Source: Xiphias gladius | Taxonomy: Eukaryota > Chordata > Actinopteri > Istiophoriformes > Xiphiidae | Direction: 5' to 3' | NCBI RefSeq assembly: GCF_016859285.1 | Contig: NC_053405.1 | Span: 2,547,260 to 2,611,259, forward strand | DNA: 64,000 nucleotides | Shown: positions 14,728 through 26,600 of the stretch, one piece after another | Layout of the letters: each line of letters opens with the position of its first letter | Position numbering within the stretch: the first letter of the stretch is position 1 | The notes under the pieces: generated by a model | Databases searched by the model: none | What the model was told of the DNA's origin: nothing | What the model saw: only the letters and a program-made list of their open reading frames with translations | Translations under genes and position numbers: made by a program

Positions 14728-16050
14728 GTCTCTGACTCTCTCTCTGACTCTCTCTCCGACTCTGACTCTGACTCTGACTGTCTCTCTCTGGCTCTGTCTC
14801 TCTCTGGCTCTGTCTCTCTCTGTCCGTCTGTCTCTCTCTGTCCGTCTGTCTCTCTCTGTCTCTGACTGACTCTGACTCTGTCTCTGACTCTCTCTCCGTA
14901 ACTTGAACGCGATCAGCAAATATAAAAGGGACAGGAACTGGGGCTTTTGTCGGCGGTAAATGACGCAGAAACGGCTTCGTCGGGGGGGACCTGGAATATT
15001 TATCTGCCGCCCTTTATTGAACGGTAACCAATTAACAGCCGGCGAGTCCCTGACGTATGAGATATCGATAATTATTTGAAAAAACAGCGATTCACTGTAA
15101 AGCAACAAGAGATCAATAACACGTGGGGCTACAGATTTCTACCGCGCGCGCAGAGGGTGTTCACTCCGCTGTATTGATGGATGCCTTATCACCCCCCACC
15201 TCACTGTGCGGTGTGTCACTATAGGCTTTGTCCTGCCTGTCAACCGCGCGCGCGTGCATGCGTGTGTGCGTGTGTGTGTGTGTGTGTGTGTTTAACGGGA
15301 TGTAGCGACGCGCGGGGCCGAGTGACAGTGATGAATTAGCCCACTGGTAATAACCCCCTCTGATCTCAGCCACTCTCCCAGCTTCTTGGGGGGCACTTTT
15401 TAATTGTGGCATGTATCCCAGCATCCCCCTCGGGCATCTTGTACGCCTGCTCCCTTCACTGTACACACATCCCTATACACACACGGGGGGGGGCACATAC
15501 AGTAAACCACACACCCTCCCTCCTCATCAAATGGTTCTTTGTGTGACTGTGTGCGATGGGATTATTTATCAAAACGGAAAAAACAGACTGAGGAAGGAAG
15601 GAGGACCTGGGGGGGGGTTTAGCCGGTCCCTGTGTTTGTGAAGGAATTTTTCCACTACAACAGACTGTCCCCCGGCCTGAATCCTAACCTGCCTTTTTGG
15701 CCTTTGGATAAACATGAATATCAGACGAAATGTGTCCTGACCAAAGCCATCAGGAGCATCAATATATATGTAAATGTACCCCCCCCACACACACACACAC
15801 ACACACACACTCCCTCCCGTTTATGGCCCTAAAAAGGAGAAGAAGAATGGCTCAGCCATTTTTTGATTTATTTTCATTTTTTTCCAGATGCCAGGCCGGG
15901 GCTGTTTATTTCCCAGGTGCTTTTGTGTGAGAGAAGATTTATTTAATTTCTGATGAATAGGAGACTCCCAGAGCATTACCTCGCCTGCCTGTGAAATCAG
16001 CTGCAGTGTTTTATTTTCAGGGGCTTCCACGATGTAGTGTGGTGTGTTGT

Positions 16051-16136
<86 letters not shown>

Positions 16137-19100
16137 TGTGTGTGAGAGAGACTGTTGGACTTTGACAGCGCAGCTATGTGCCTTTCTACTCTTCTACCGG
16201 AGTGCATTTGCATATGTGGGCCTCTCATCTACCGAAGTGAGCCTGAAAAAGGACAGCGTGAAGGGTCGGGACTGTTGAAAAGCCTTTTCTTTTTACCTTT
16301 GACGGAGCTCGCCTACGTAAAGGAAGGACGTTTGATAAAAATAGGACATTTTAGACAAGTGGGACATTTTCTGATGGTAATTTTTTTTTTTTCCAAGTGT
16401 GGACTTTTGTCGACAGTCACGGCAGTGAAGACATTTTTGGAAAGTAAGAATATTAAAATTGGGACAAATTTGGCACATAAAGACATTTTTGGAAAGTGTG
16501 GACATTTTTGAAATTGAGGATATATTGGACAATGGGGACAGTTTTGGAAAATGAGGGGTTTTTGTACAATTAGAACAGTTTTGATTGAGGACATTTTTGT
16601 AAAACATGAACTTTTTGAAATTAGAGGGACATGGACAATTGGGACATTTTTCAACAGTCAGAACATCAGGACAGAAAGAGGACGCTTGTGTGTAATATGA
16701 AGGTTTTATAAAACGTGAGGACATTCTTGAAAACCGGTGACTTTTTGTTCAGTGCTCACTTTCTTCAAAGAGCAGTGTGAGGATTAAGCCCGGGCTTTAG
16801 GCGTTAAGTCAGAATTAGGTTTAGGGCAAGGTTGGGGGCTGGGGAGGGAATAAAGTCAATGAGCCTCCTCACAAGTGTGTGTGTGTGTGTGTGTGTTTTT
16901 CCCACAGGCTGAGGGGATCCTCAGAGCGTGGGCGACCCCTGCTTTACAGAGAGATTACGGCAGTGACCCTGTGGTCACCAAGATCTGGAACGCCACCATG
17001 ACAGAGGTGCAGTATGCCTGAAGTTCTGCACCTTGACGCCGCTGTCTTTGTGCACGTTTGGAACTTACAGGAACATCCTGGCTTTGCATTTCTTAGCGCT
17101 TCACTACAAACTATACTTAATACTTCTGCTGATCCTTTTCCAAATCACATCTTCAGGTTTTACATTGGTTTTCATGTTTTGTTTTGGTTTTTTTTAAAGC
17201 ACGCACTACAGTATCCTCATACTGACAGCACACTCTCGGCAGTTATTATGCAAGAAATATATTTTACCATTTTGCACTAACAGGAAATGATACGAGACAA
17301 GCACCAACATACAGTGTGGAAAGCTTCTAGTTTTAAAACTTTACAAATAGTAACCAAGAATACTGGTTGTTCAACATACACGTGTTTGCATCCTGTCACC
17401 TTAAAGTAAAACGGTTAACTTGGTCTAGAAATATGCACTGTACGCGCACGGGTACCTGAGTAACAAGTCGAACAAGTTGGACTCTCGTCATTTCAGTCGA
17501 TATTGAAATTTAATTATATTTAGTCAAACAAACCAATATCAAAGTGTTCAAACTACCACAAACCAAACACGTTAATGCACCTGGGGCTTCTGGGTCCCAC
17601 TGAGGGTTTGGGACCCCGGGAAAGTTGCCTGCATTGTCTGGTCAGCAACCCAGTGTTCAATTTTAGTGTGCATGCTTACATGTCCATGTCATGTTGTTGT
17701 TGTTTAAGTGTGACCACAGTAAATGCATGTTTAGAATTATGTCAGAATCATGTTAGAGTGGAGTATGTAGGGTTTCACCGACTAATTAAATGTGCTCTCT
17801 GCGGCACTGTTCTGCTGTGACCTTCTCTGGGCTGCACCGATAGAAGAGCACGAGCAAACTGCCTGTGGCTATCGTTCAAAGTTTCAAAATTTCCGAACTG
17901 AAATCAAACAAAAGCCCAGACAGAGGCTGAGCTCTTCATGGTTCATAAAATCAGTCTGCTTTTGTCCAGAGGTTCGCCTCAGCTCACCTGCTCACTAGAG
18001 CCTCCACCAAGGTAACTCAGGGAGCTTCCGTCTCTTTCCTCAACCGATCGCTGAAAAGGGAACTTTTATTCTCAGCGGTGTGACAGGTTGACAATGGTTT
18101 ACAGTGGCAAATTACAATAAAACTATCAAGCAATGTCAGACCTGGTGTTGTGTGAGAAAACACTTTTTCCCAACTGCACCTTATTGTGTTGAGCCAGGCA
18201 ACTAATTTCGGTTTGACTCCCTGTTTTCAGGTGGGAGGAATTTCTTTTACAGCGCTCAAAGCATCTGAAAGTGACATCTGTAACACTGAAAGCGATGTGG
18301 AACCCAGAAACGGTGTCATGTTTACCCGAGATAACACACACAGACCTCACCGTTTACAGTTGTCAATGGCTGAAGAGTTTCTGTGCACAAAGCCTGTGAA
18401 CGAAGCACCGTTAACACTACACTTCAGCAGCTGCACCGACGACCTGACCTGAACATCGTGCGGCTGCAAAGCTCCTGTTAAACTTTTAACCAATCAAAGT
18501 TTACTACCAATAATAAACACGCGCAATAAACGCGGGTTATATTTGTGGATAAAAACTACACCATCATCCGCAAAAACTTTTTCCTCAAGTGTTTTCCTAC
18601 TGTGTCTTTTCATCCTTCTCCAGCTGGGGTGCTGCGGCTTCACCAACTACACAGACTTTGTGGGCTCCAAGTTTGAAAAGGAGAGTGGAGGCAGCCTGCC
18701 GCCCAGCTGCTGCCGGACCGACAGCGCCCCCTGCAGCCGGGACGAGGCAGAGCGCAGCACTGTGCAGGCGAGACGTGACGCACCGCTCCAATTTAGCATA
18801 AGAAAGAAGCAGAGGCGGAAAAGGGGTGTCTGCTTAGTACGCTCATTGGTAGAGATGGGATGGAAGAAATATTGGGAGCGCCTCTCAGTATAGTGAAATA
18901 CAATTCAAAAGCAGCACAAACTGCAGCCTCTGACCACGAGGTTCAATCTAAATCAGTTTCAACTAAAACTGTAACATTCATGAGTGTAGAGTTTAATGCA
19001 GGACAGTCGTTTTAGTCTGTATTAGTTTGACTCAGCTGTACCTAATAAACTGGCAACTGGGTGCAGGGTACTAAGTCATTATTCGGTAACAGCAGCAGCT

Positions 19101-20399
19101 CTGTGAGGCTGCTAATGTCAGCCTGCTAAAATGCTAACAATGACAATGCTAACATGCCGATGTATAGCAGTTATAATGTTTACTATGTTCACCATCTTAG
19201 TGTAGCGTGCTAGCATGCTAACATTTGGAAAATGAGGCTGACGACATCGTCATTAGTTCTGGACAAATGGAAATTCTGACCTGACGATGGCGCTAGAGGA
19301 GAAGTCAGCGGATCAACAAAGTTATTTCAATTGATCCTGAGGGGAACATGAATGTCTGGATCTTATGGGAAATCCATCAAATACATGTTGAGACGTTTCA
19401 GTCTGGACCAAAGTATTGAAACGTCGTCTGGGGGAAAACTGGATTTTTCATGATATTTTTTTTTTTTTTTAATATCCTGAATATGGCCAATTGATTAATA
19501 AATAAAACTTGCAATAGATTAATTGATAGCTCAAATTTACTGCATAACTATTTGCTGCAGGCAGCCCCAATTGACTTACGCAGAAATCACGTGTTACATT
19601 GCAATATAGTAAAAGTATTGAATCTGGCATGTGGTGTCTTCATTTGCCGTCTGTCAACGTGTTTATCATGTCAGCTGGAGAACTGATATTAATATTTTGA
19701 CTCTCTCCCCCTCAGGGCTGTTTTAAAAACATCCTGGAGACCCTCAAAGAGCAGGCGAACGTTGTGGGAGGAATCGCAGCAGGAATCGGAGTCTTAGAGG
19801 TAAGATAACACGAAAGCTTTCCACTGAAAAATCGAATGCGCTCACTTCGGCTGAGAGACGGCGGCCGAGTGTGAATCGAAGAGCCTAAAAATCCACAGTC
19901 AAACTGCTCCAGCTGTAAGGCCACGATGCTGCTGAAGGGTAGCGGTAATGGCATCTCTGTTATCCATGTTGTCAAGAGGAGATCTGAACCCCAGACTCAT
20001 TAGCCGGACACACCATGTGAGTGGGATAGTTGAAAAGTGACTATTCAGTCAGTAGTAGCCCAGAAAGTACAGAATGTGTAGAGATAGCAGCGTGTCCAAT
20101 TTTGCCAAGGTTTTGCCATTTTGCTCGTTGAGCTCCAAATGCGGAACTCCTGCGAGATGTATTCTTATGTGAGAATCAGATTTAGAGTGTATTCTGTGAA
20201 GAGTCAACTCTGTGGGAATGAGAGCAGTTTCAACATTGCAAATAGTCTGCCTTCTTTTTTCTCTCTCTTTTCTTCTTTTTTTGTAAACACAGTATTTTGT
20301 GACGACGAATGAAAATTTGCATCGCTGTCGTTTCCCCAGATCGCCGCCATGATCGTGTCTATGTACCTGTACTGCCACCTGGACAACAGAGTCAGCTGA
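439..20399 (+). CDS. tspan1: Tetraspanin-1, seven coding exons, 241 aa
   Basis: This encodes a four-pass tetraspanin, a scaffold in plasma and endosomal membranes. Coding exons are 439-495, 6038-6244, 9126-9200, 16908-17006, 18624-18767, 19716-19799 and 20340-20399. All are phase 0 and total 726 nt, giving 241 aa, the length I recall for human TSPAN1. TM1 is about residues 11-32, TM2 53-75 and TM3 89-110. The large extracellular loop follows, with the CCG signature at 149-151 and six cysteines in all (CCG, SCC, PC, GC). TM4 is about 208-235. NAT and NYT sequons lie in the loop. The [25 protein letters not shown] and [10 protein letters not shown] segments match TSPAN1 rather than CD63 or CD9 as I remember them. 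The ATG follows a 3' splice site ending at 432, so at least one 5' noncoding exon lies upstream, possibly outside the window. The exon 5 donor is probably GC (see findings). If the GT six bases upstream is used instead, two residues (VQ) drop out without shifting frame. AATAAA signals lie 150-270 bp past the stop. Identification is firm; the exact end of exon 5 is inferred. Confidence 0.95.
496..6037. other. tspan1 intron 1: no supported gene, purine-rich stretch
   Basis: The intron is 5.5 kb, with GTAAGT at its donor and CCTTCAG at its acceptor. It holds a (GT)n run at about 561-592 and a strongly purine-rich plus strand at about 3600-4060, made of GA-rich imperfect repeats. The complement of that purine tract keeps a 319-aa frame open on the minus strand. 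Most of this frame is low-complexity Ser/Leu/Phe/Pro and is not credible as protein. The last 58 codons (3464-3288, minus) look more protein-like and are treated under findings. The rest is ordinary AT-rich non-coding DNA. Confidence 0.6.
7540..7860. repeat. Dispersed repeat, first copy, in tspan1 intron 2
   Basis: This block contains CACTACCTGC followed by GCAGCAAACAGCAGACAGAC. The same phrase recurs with small changes at about 20878-20912, far away past the end of tspan1. The continuation here (TTCGCAGCTAAAGAGCCAG, TTGGTGGAGACC, TCATCAGGTGGACACAAA) is wording I associate with a repeat abundant in percomorph fish. It is non-coding. I do not assign a family name, and the edges are approximate. 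Confidence 0.55.
9940..12040. other. CpG-dense segment of tspan1 intron 3
   Basis: This stretch is much richer in CpG and G+C than the flanking intron. It has several short (GT)n, (CA)n and poly-A runs, for example a (CA)12 at about 11881-11904. It contains several short open frames on both strands and none resembles a known protein. Undecayed CpG suggests either a regulatory island or a recent insertion. Nothing in the sequence decides between these. Confidence 0.45.
12049..14897. repeat. Giant (CTCTGT/CTCTGA)n simple-repeat array, about 2.85 kb
   Basis: Almost every base of this stretch is a permutation of CTCTGT, CTCTGA, CTCCGA or CTGT units on the plus strand. The complement reads as GAGACAGA and GAGTCAGA units. 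There is a pure (CTGT)n core at about 12343-12411. Higher-order blocks recur many times, such as a GACTGACTCTGACTCTGTCT phrase. The minus strand stays open for 1027 codons through the array, giving a product made almost only of Arg, Asp, Glu, Ser, Gln, Val and Thr. That openness follows from the repeat, because GAGACA-type units contain no stop in that frame. I regard it as an intronic microsatellite/minisatellite, not a gene. It lies inside tspan1 intron 3. Confidence 0.95.
16052..16128. repeat. (GT)n microsatellite, about 77 bp
   Basis: This is an uninterrupted GT dinucleotide tract in tspan1 intron 3, running on into GAGAGA and GTGTGTGA. It is the longest pure dinucleotide run in the window. 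Confidence 0.97.
16331..16900. repeat. GGACATTTT minisatellite-like repeat plus flanking element
   Basis: The motif GGACATTTT, usually followed by TGGAAA or a variant, recurs irregularly about every 15-35 bp from roughly 16345 to 16725. It then passes into a TTAGG-like segment (GAATTAGGTTTAGGG), a CTCCTCACAAGTGTG phrase and a (GT)n run. That order is one I recognise from common fish intronic repeats. It ends only a few bases before the exon 4 acceptor at 16907, so the (GT)n run lies inside the 3' splice-site region. The minus-strand open frame across it is a by-product of the repeat. Confidence 0.7.
19085..19440. repeat. Dispersed percomorph-type repeat in tspan1 intron 5
   Basis: The block contains a run of GCTAACATGC-like phrases, then TATAATGTTTACTATGTTCA, then GACGATGGCGCTAGA and TCCTGAGGGGAACATGAATG. 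I recognise this succession as a very common repeat near percomorph genes. It is non-coding. Family assignment and exact edges would need a repeat library. Confidence 0.65.
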
Positions 20400-20554
20400 G
20401 ACTCCTTCAGAGACGGCCGTGACATAGATGGACCACATGTGATGCAGTTTTGACATCAACAGTATTTAACAATGTCAGGCTCGCATTCTCTTGTCTTTTT
20501 AGTTTTCCCCTTTCTTTCAGGGACACATCTAGCGTTTGTGTTTATGATGCAGAA

Positions 20555-20667
20555 AATAAAAATGAGTAAATAAATCATTCTATTTTATGTGTAGTAAAAA
20601 GTTACAGATACTTCCTGCCTTTATATGAGCAGCTAGTAAGTGTAAATATTTCATATTTGTCAATAAA
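20555..20667 (+). terminator. Probable polyadenylation signals of tspan1
   Basis: AATAAA hexamers occur at 20555-20560, 20569-20574 and 20662-20667, which is 156-268 bp past the tspan1 stop codon. Any of them would give a compact 3' UTR. Which one is used cannot be told from sequence alone. Confidence 0.6.
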
Positions 20668-20699
20668 ATATTTCCATAAAATTTTCTTAAGTGTACTTT

Positions 20700-23568
20700 A
20701 GGGATTGTTCTTTGAATTTCTTTTTTTTTATTATTTGTTTTTATTAAAGAACGATAAAATGACTATAATGTGAAAGGGGTTGCTCATCACCCTCTCACCG
20801 CTGTCATCAACTCCATTTCCAGCTGCAGCACACAGCTGTTTTTAAGCGGGGGGGGGGACTCTAAAAAGCCTCAGTCCACTACCTGCTCAGCAGCAAACAG
20901 CAGACAGACACAGCTACCGTCTGCAGCAAAGACAGCCCATGCAAAACGACCAGAGAGACGGCCAAAGTGACCACAAAAACACGCCCAACGACTGCAAAGA
21001 GAGTCTAAATGACACCAGAGACACGTGAAAAACATGTCTGCGCCCAGGGGCCCATTGTCTCATAAGCCATCCATGATTGAGATTTCCTTAGGTCCACCAT
21101 TTATCCTTATTTTCAATGATAAAAACATGTTTTTCAAGTTTCCTCTATGTGACAGGCCAAACACGTGAAAGGAAGCAGCAGAGCTCAGTGCACCTTTTGT
21201 CCTGTATATTACTAATTAACGTTCCACCTCCTGCCCTTGAAGATGACGCGCATCGTGTCACAGGGGTGAGGAAATATTGACCAATAAAAGGCCCGACAAC
21301 GGACAGGAGGCGGGGCAATCGTTCAGCCATGAGGCAGGTTATCTGTGGCTCCTGAATTAGTGCTTTGATCACAGATCCTCAACCGGCCCCCCGGGGGCTT
21401 CATTCAACTGGTTCTGTACAACAACAGAGAAAACTGCGATGGGAGAGAGAGAGTCATGCTAATAAAGCTCATTTGAATTTGAAAGGTCACCAAGAAGAGA
21501 GAGGGAGAGAAAAAACACAAAAACTTACTACTGCTAATACGTCTCAGAATATGCATGTTACCCCCCGATCAGCCACAACATTAAACCCAGTTACCAGTTA
21601 TATATAAGATATATTTATATAATATAATATAATATAATATATTTATATATAATACATAATATAATATTATATATAAAATGCAAGTTACTTATTTAGTTAC
21701 ATGAGCAATGAGTAAGAAAATCAGTAAAAAAAAGCAATAATGTAAAGTTTCAGAGAAAATCCTGCAGATTTTCAGTAAACATGTTGTTCTTGAGCTGAGC
21801 TTGTGTTAAACAACTGGAACAAAGCCTGCATCAAAAACAAATGTTCAATTTGTTTGATTTCTAGTTGATGAAATGTTATTTTCTGCTTACATCTGTGAGT
21901 TTCTCGCTTTGACAGAAATACTGTTCTCATTCAGTTTTCTCTGTGTTTTTGCACTAACTCCCACTTTGCCGCTTCTCAAATCAGCTTTAAGCTACTGTCA
22001 ATGAAACTCCAGATGTTTCACGTGAAGATCACATCAACAGACATAATCGATCTTTCGCTGCTGAGATTTCTCTTCTTTTTTTAGCAATTAAATATAACAT
22101 AACTAGAGATACAACACAGCAGGGGCAAAGTAGTAACAGGCTGTGAAGGTGTTAAGACAAAGCACTGTATGTAGTGTATGTGGTGGTACGTGTCATATGC
22201 TGGGGGAGGGGGTACGTTTGTGTCAATGTGCATGTGTGAAGGGTTGAGGGAAAAGATAAATGTGGAGGGGGGGGGTTTATTCCAGGAGAATAAATAGGGA
22301 TAATATAATACAACAAAAGGATCAAATCACAGTATCATAGTAATAACGGGGGACTGACACGAGTTCCTGTGAAATTACCAGCAGGCTTTTACTGTGCAAC
22401 AGCCACAGCGAGTGTTGATTTACTGGCAGTGGCTTAAACGGCAGCGTGAAACCCACTGGAATTAATTAAGTGAATGTAAACAGTATTTGTGTTAAAAACA
22501 GAAACTCGGAGTAGCAGTATTTCTCTGTACCCATTGGGTTAGTGCTGTGAAAACGGAAACTATGCTTAATTTACAATGTAGAGCTAATTCCAGCCCTCAA
22601 CCTCGTTTTTCCCTTTACGAGCAGCCTCACTTTAAATGCTGCTTTTTTTCATTAGATCCTTTCTATTACTTTTCTTTTTTATGTGTTTAATTATACAATA
22701 GTACAACATAAACACTCTGTTGTGACCACGTATCACTGTACAGTGTCATGAAGAAGTTTTTTTTTTTTGCATTAATTGGTCAGAAAATGTGATCTGATCA
22801 TCTGTAAGTATAGACAAACACTACGTGCTCAAGATGAGCTACACACAACTCGAATCTTTTGTGTCTTTGTTGGACACATCCAGGTGACGTTCGCAGAGCT
22901 GGCGGAGAAAGTAAGCGAACCGCTGGATTTAGTAACTGGCCGAGCCTCCACGTCCGGCAGCTGTGGAATCAGACCTTTGGACCGTTCCTCCCAAAGCAGA
23001 CGATCCCCCGACTGTACCTCACTGCTGGGACGATGTTTTCATGGCGGCATGCAGTGCCAGTGCAGCGCTTCCAGCTTACACTGGGAATGTGTGAATGATA
23101 ACACCACGATGATTTGGACTTTATTAGTTCAAATAGATTGTTTGTTAATCATTGTGCCTTAGACGAAGACCCGATCACATCTTAAGACAAATTAAGCCAT
23201 AAATGCAGATGACTCCAAAGGGTTCACTTAATTCTCCTCGCCACCGTTATGTCACGGCACTAAAGGCTTGTCGAAGTGCGCAGAGGGAGCGGTAAAGGGA
23301 GCAAGAAGACAAACCACGCTCGCCCTTCCATCCAATTATAAACCTGCGAGGCATTTAGAGTTAAATCTGTCATCATCTCAGTGCTGCTGAGCTCCATGTT
23401 TAACAATAGCCCCCAGCCCTCTCACACACACACACTCTCACACACACACGAAAAAAAAAAACGAAAAAAAAAAAAAATCAATATTCCATCTACATCGCAG
23501 TCATCAGCCTCTGAGCTCAGCTCATCAGAATGCTCAATAGGTCAGAAATGACATTTAGAAGGCAGCCA

Positions 23569-23605
<37 letters not shown>

Positions 23606-26600
23606 AATATCAACCAGCGACTTCTGACTGACAAGCACAAACGACCGGGTTTGGAGCTGGTGATGACAGACAAGTGTGTGTGTGTGTGTCTGTGTGTTGA
23701 CAATTAAACAAATGCCCCACGTGAAAAACACACTCACACACGCAGTAACACGCACTATTACCATTACTTTACATTCAGCCAGTCATGCGTAAAACCGACC
23801 TGAACATCCATCTCAACTAGACGTGATGCAAAAGTTGGGCTAACAGGCAGATTCATAAACACAGACAGTGACACCAGCTCACAAACGTGCACGACAGACT
23901 TCACGGACACTAGTTCAGATGCCCACCCCGACCCGTGATTTCAGTCGGAATGGACCACCTCTTAATGGTGCTGAAACAAGGATCGCAGTGCGCAACAGCC
24001 CGGCAGGGTGCACCCCGGAAAGGTCACCAGTCAGTTACCGGGCTGACACACGGCGACGCACCACCATTCGCCCTCATGTGCACGACGGCCCAGGCCCAGG
24101 CCAGATAACCCCGAAAGACAAGGGGTTTAAGGACAGTGGGTGTCGTGCGCTGAACACACTTAAACATCCTTTGAGGCCGATTGGTGAGTTTGGGTCATAT
24201 AAATAAATCTGACTTGGCGTCACTTTTGCATCATCGGGGGGTTATCATCACAGACCTGAAGTCTCTTCGCGAACCCAAGACACTATACCAATGTTTTCAC
24301 GTAGTCGGTATTACTGCCAATGCCGCGTAAACGGACTGAGTAAAGTTTGTTGAGTTCTCCCGTAAACTCAGACAACTGAAGACTCGATGCTTGACTTTGA
24401 TTTTACACGGGACTTGACTTGGGACTTGAAAGCAAAAACATTCAAAGCTCAGGTTTTAACCTTGTACATAAACAACAGAACACCCATAACACGGTGACAC
24501 ACAGGCCAAATATAGCTTGAATATTTGATTATTAGGCCTCGGGCTGAGGTAAAAGAAATACCACTGGAAACACAAAGAAAACTCTAATTGCATGACATTG
24601 TAATGGTCAGCATTCAATGATATGAAAGATTAGCCACTTCACTTGCGATTTTCTTTTCGCAAGGGACTTGAACTCACCCCGACAGAGTTAAATAAGTCTA
24701 ATCTTGGCCAATCCTGAGCGACTGCTCCACCGGCCCATGTGCCAAGAAAACACAAATGGATTGTGGTGTCTCCAGATGTAACCGTGCAGTGGATTTTAAA
24801 ATCTGCTGACTTACCAAAATAGGTAACATAAGTTTGACAGTGATATGAGCTGATGTGATGTGACCTGTGATGGATTTCTGAACTCAGGCAAGATGTGGGT
24901 CTCCGCAGGGTGTAACAAAGCCAGAGGCTGCGTGGAACGTGGGACAATCACCTTAAAAACGTGAAACTCACACAGGAGTTTAAAAAGATTCAAAATGCAA
25001 TCAAATTGGGGTTTTTTCGTACCATAGCTCCTGATTTATTACATCACAGCTTATGAAAGTCAGAGCTCAAAGGACCGGAAGCCACATTTGTCCTTGGTCA
25101 ACCGCAGCGGCTGCAGAAATCCACCAAGCTCCGTGGATTTGCATACATTTCCTTCGCCGTATGCGCCCTCTCGCCACTGCTTTGCCTGATGCTCCCCTGG
25201 GAAATCTGCAGGCAGCACGAGGCCACACAGGTACCAAAATCTGAGCTAAGAATAACAGTAGCTCCAAGTTCATTCCAGGAATATAATGAAGTAATAGTAA
25301 AGCTCTTCTGATATGAATCATTTGAACAACATACAGTAGAGCCGCAAAAGAGAGAAAAACAGATTGAAACCTCTGTAAAAATCATCTTTATTCATTTCCA
25401 TGATGAAAGTTAAAGGAACTAATACATGTCAAACTTCATCTTAATCGTACAGTATGTCCATGGTCGTCATTGCCGCTCATACAAAGTACCTTCCAGTATT
25501 TTCTAAATTATGTCACATCATTAAACATAATCAACAGCCACGCTGAGGAGACAGGCTTTTAATTTTACCCCCTCGTTTCAACAGGGAGAAGGACGCGTAC
25601 CGCGACCGAAACTAGAGCGAACCGAGAGACAAAAATGAAAAAGTAAACCGGCTCTACTTCTTCACCGTTTTAAACTAACTGAATTTTCCAGGACACTCGT
25701 CGATTCAGTCACCACACAGGCGGTAATCTGCCGAATGAGCGGTGGTGTCTGACAGGATCATCTGGCCGCAGATAGCAGTCACACGGTTGTCCGAGCAGAC
25801 AGATACGCACGTCAAAAATCAAGCGATGCTGCGAATACTGATCGAGCTGCATCAAAAACACGATGATTCACACGTTCATTCATTGAGTCGGTACAGTGTA
25901 ACCACAGCTGGAAAGCACTTACATACTGAGATGGGAGCAGGCGACGGCCACAGTGATTCCTCTGCACATTTAAAAAAAAAAAAAAAAAAATTTAAAAAAA
26001 TACTGCTCTTTGAGGTGAAATAGTCGGAACACTACGGGGACACACACCGAAAGGATTTTATCAATTCTGATTTGGCTAACATTTTATTATCCTCTCCTAG
26101 TAAGCATCTGCAAGCAGTATATTAACGAATAAATAGGTGTAAGCAGGTTTATTACTCTGTCAACAGGTGTAACGCCTTGTATGAAGCATCTCTAACTAGT
26201 GTATGAAGAGATACTTGCCCACTTAGCTGTAATCATACAGCGTGTGTATAAACCGCTAACACATGCACCGCAGCGCTGCTAGATCTGCTCATTCATCATA
26301 TATCGCTGTGTATTATTTCAGCTACATCACACCGTGCTCTCAGGCGCCAGTTACAGATGCGTCGCGGTGGGAGTTATGACCGCCGGCCGATACATTAATA
26401 AACATGTGTGCTTAGAAGTACAATGCATTTTTATGAATTAATTACGAGATCTCTTACCTCCAGACAACAAGTCATCTCAGGAGAATTGTTTTAAAGGTCG
26501 ACATGAGCATCGCGGAAAGATCAATTATCTCAATAAAACAAAAGGTTCAGTGTAAATAACGAGAAAAACTGCTTTTTATTTTGAAAGATATAATAAAATA

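Noticed and set aside
12025-15108. A 1027-codon minus-strand open frame of Arg/Glu/Ser/Asp repeats
   Set aside because: It is the translation of a simple-repeat array with no unique domain. The repeat unit lacks stops in that frame, and the frame lies inside a tspan1 intron.
22859-23162. Segment with VTFAELAEK followed by GTAAGC, resembling a small exon
   Set aside because: No partner exon, no family likeness, and the downstream reading looks random.
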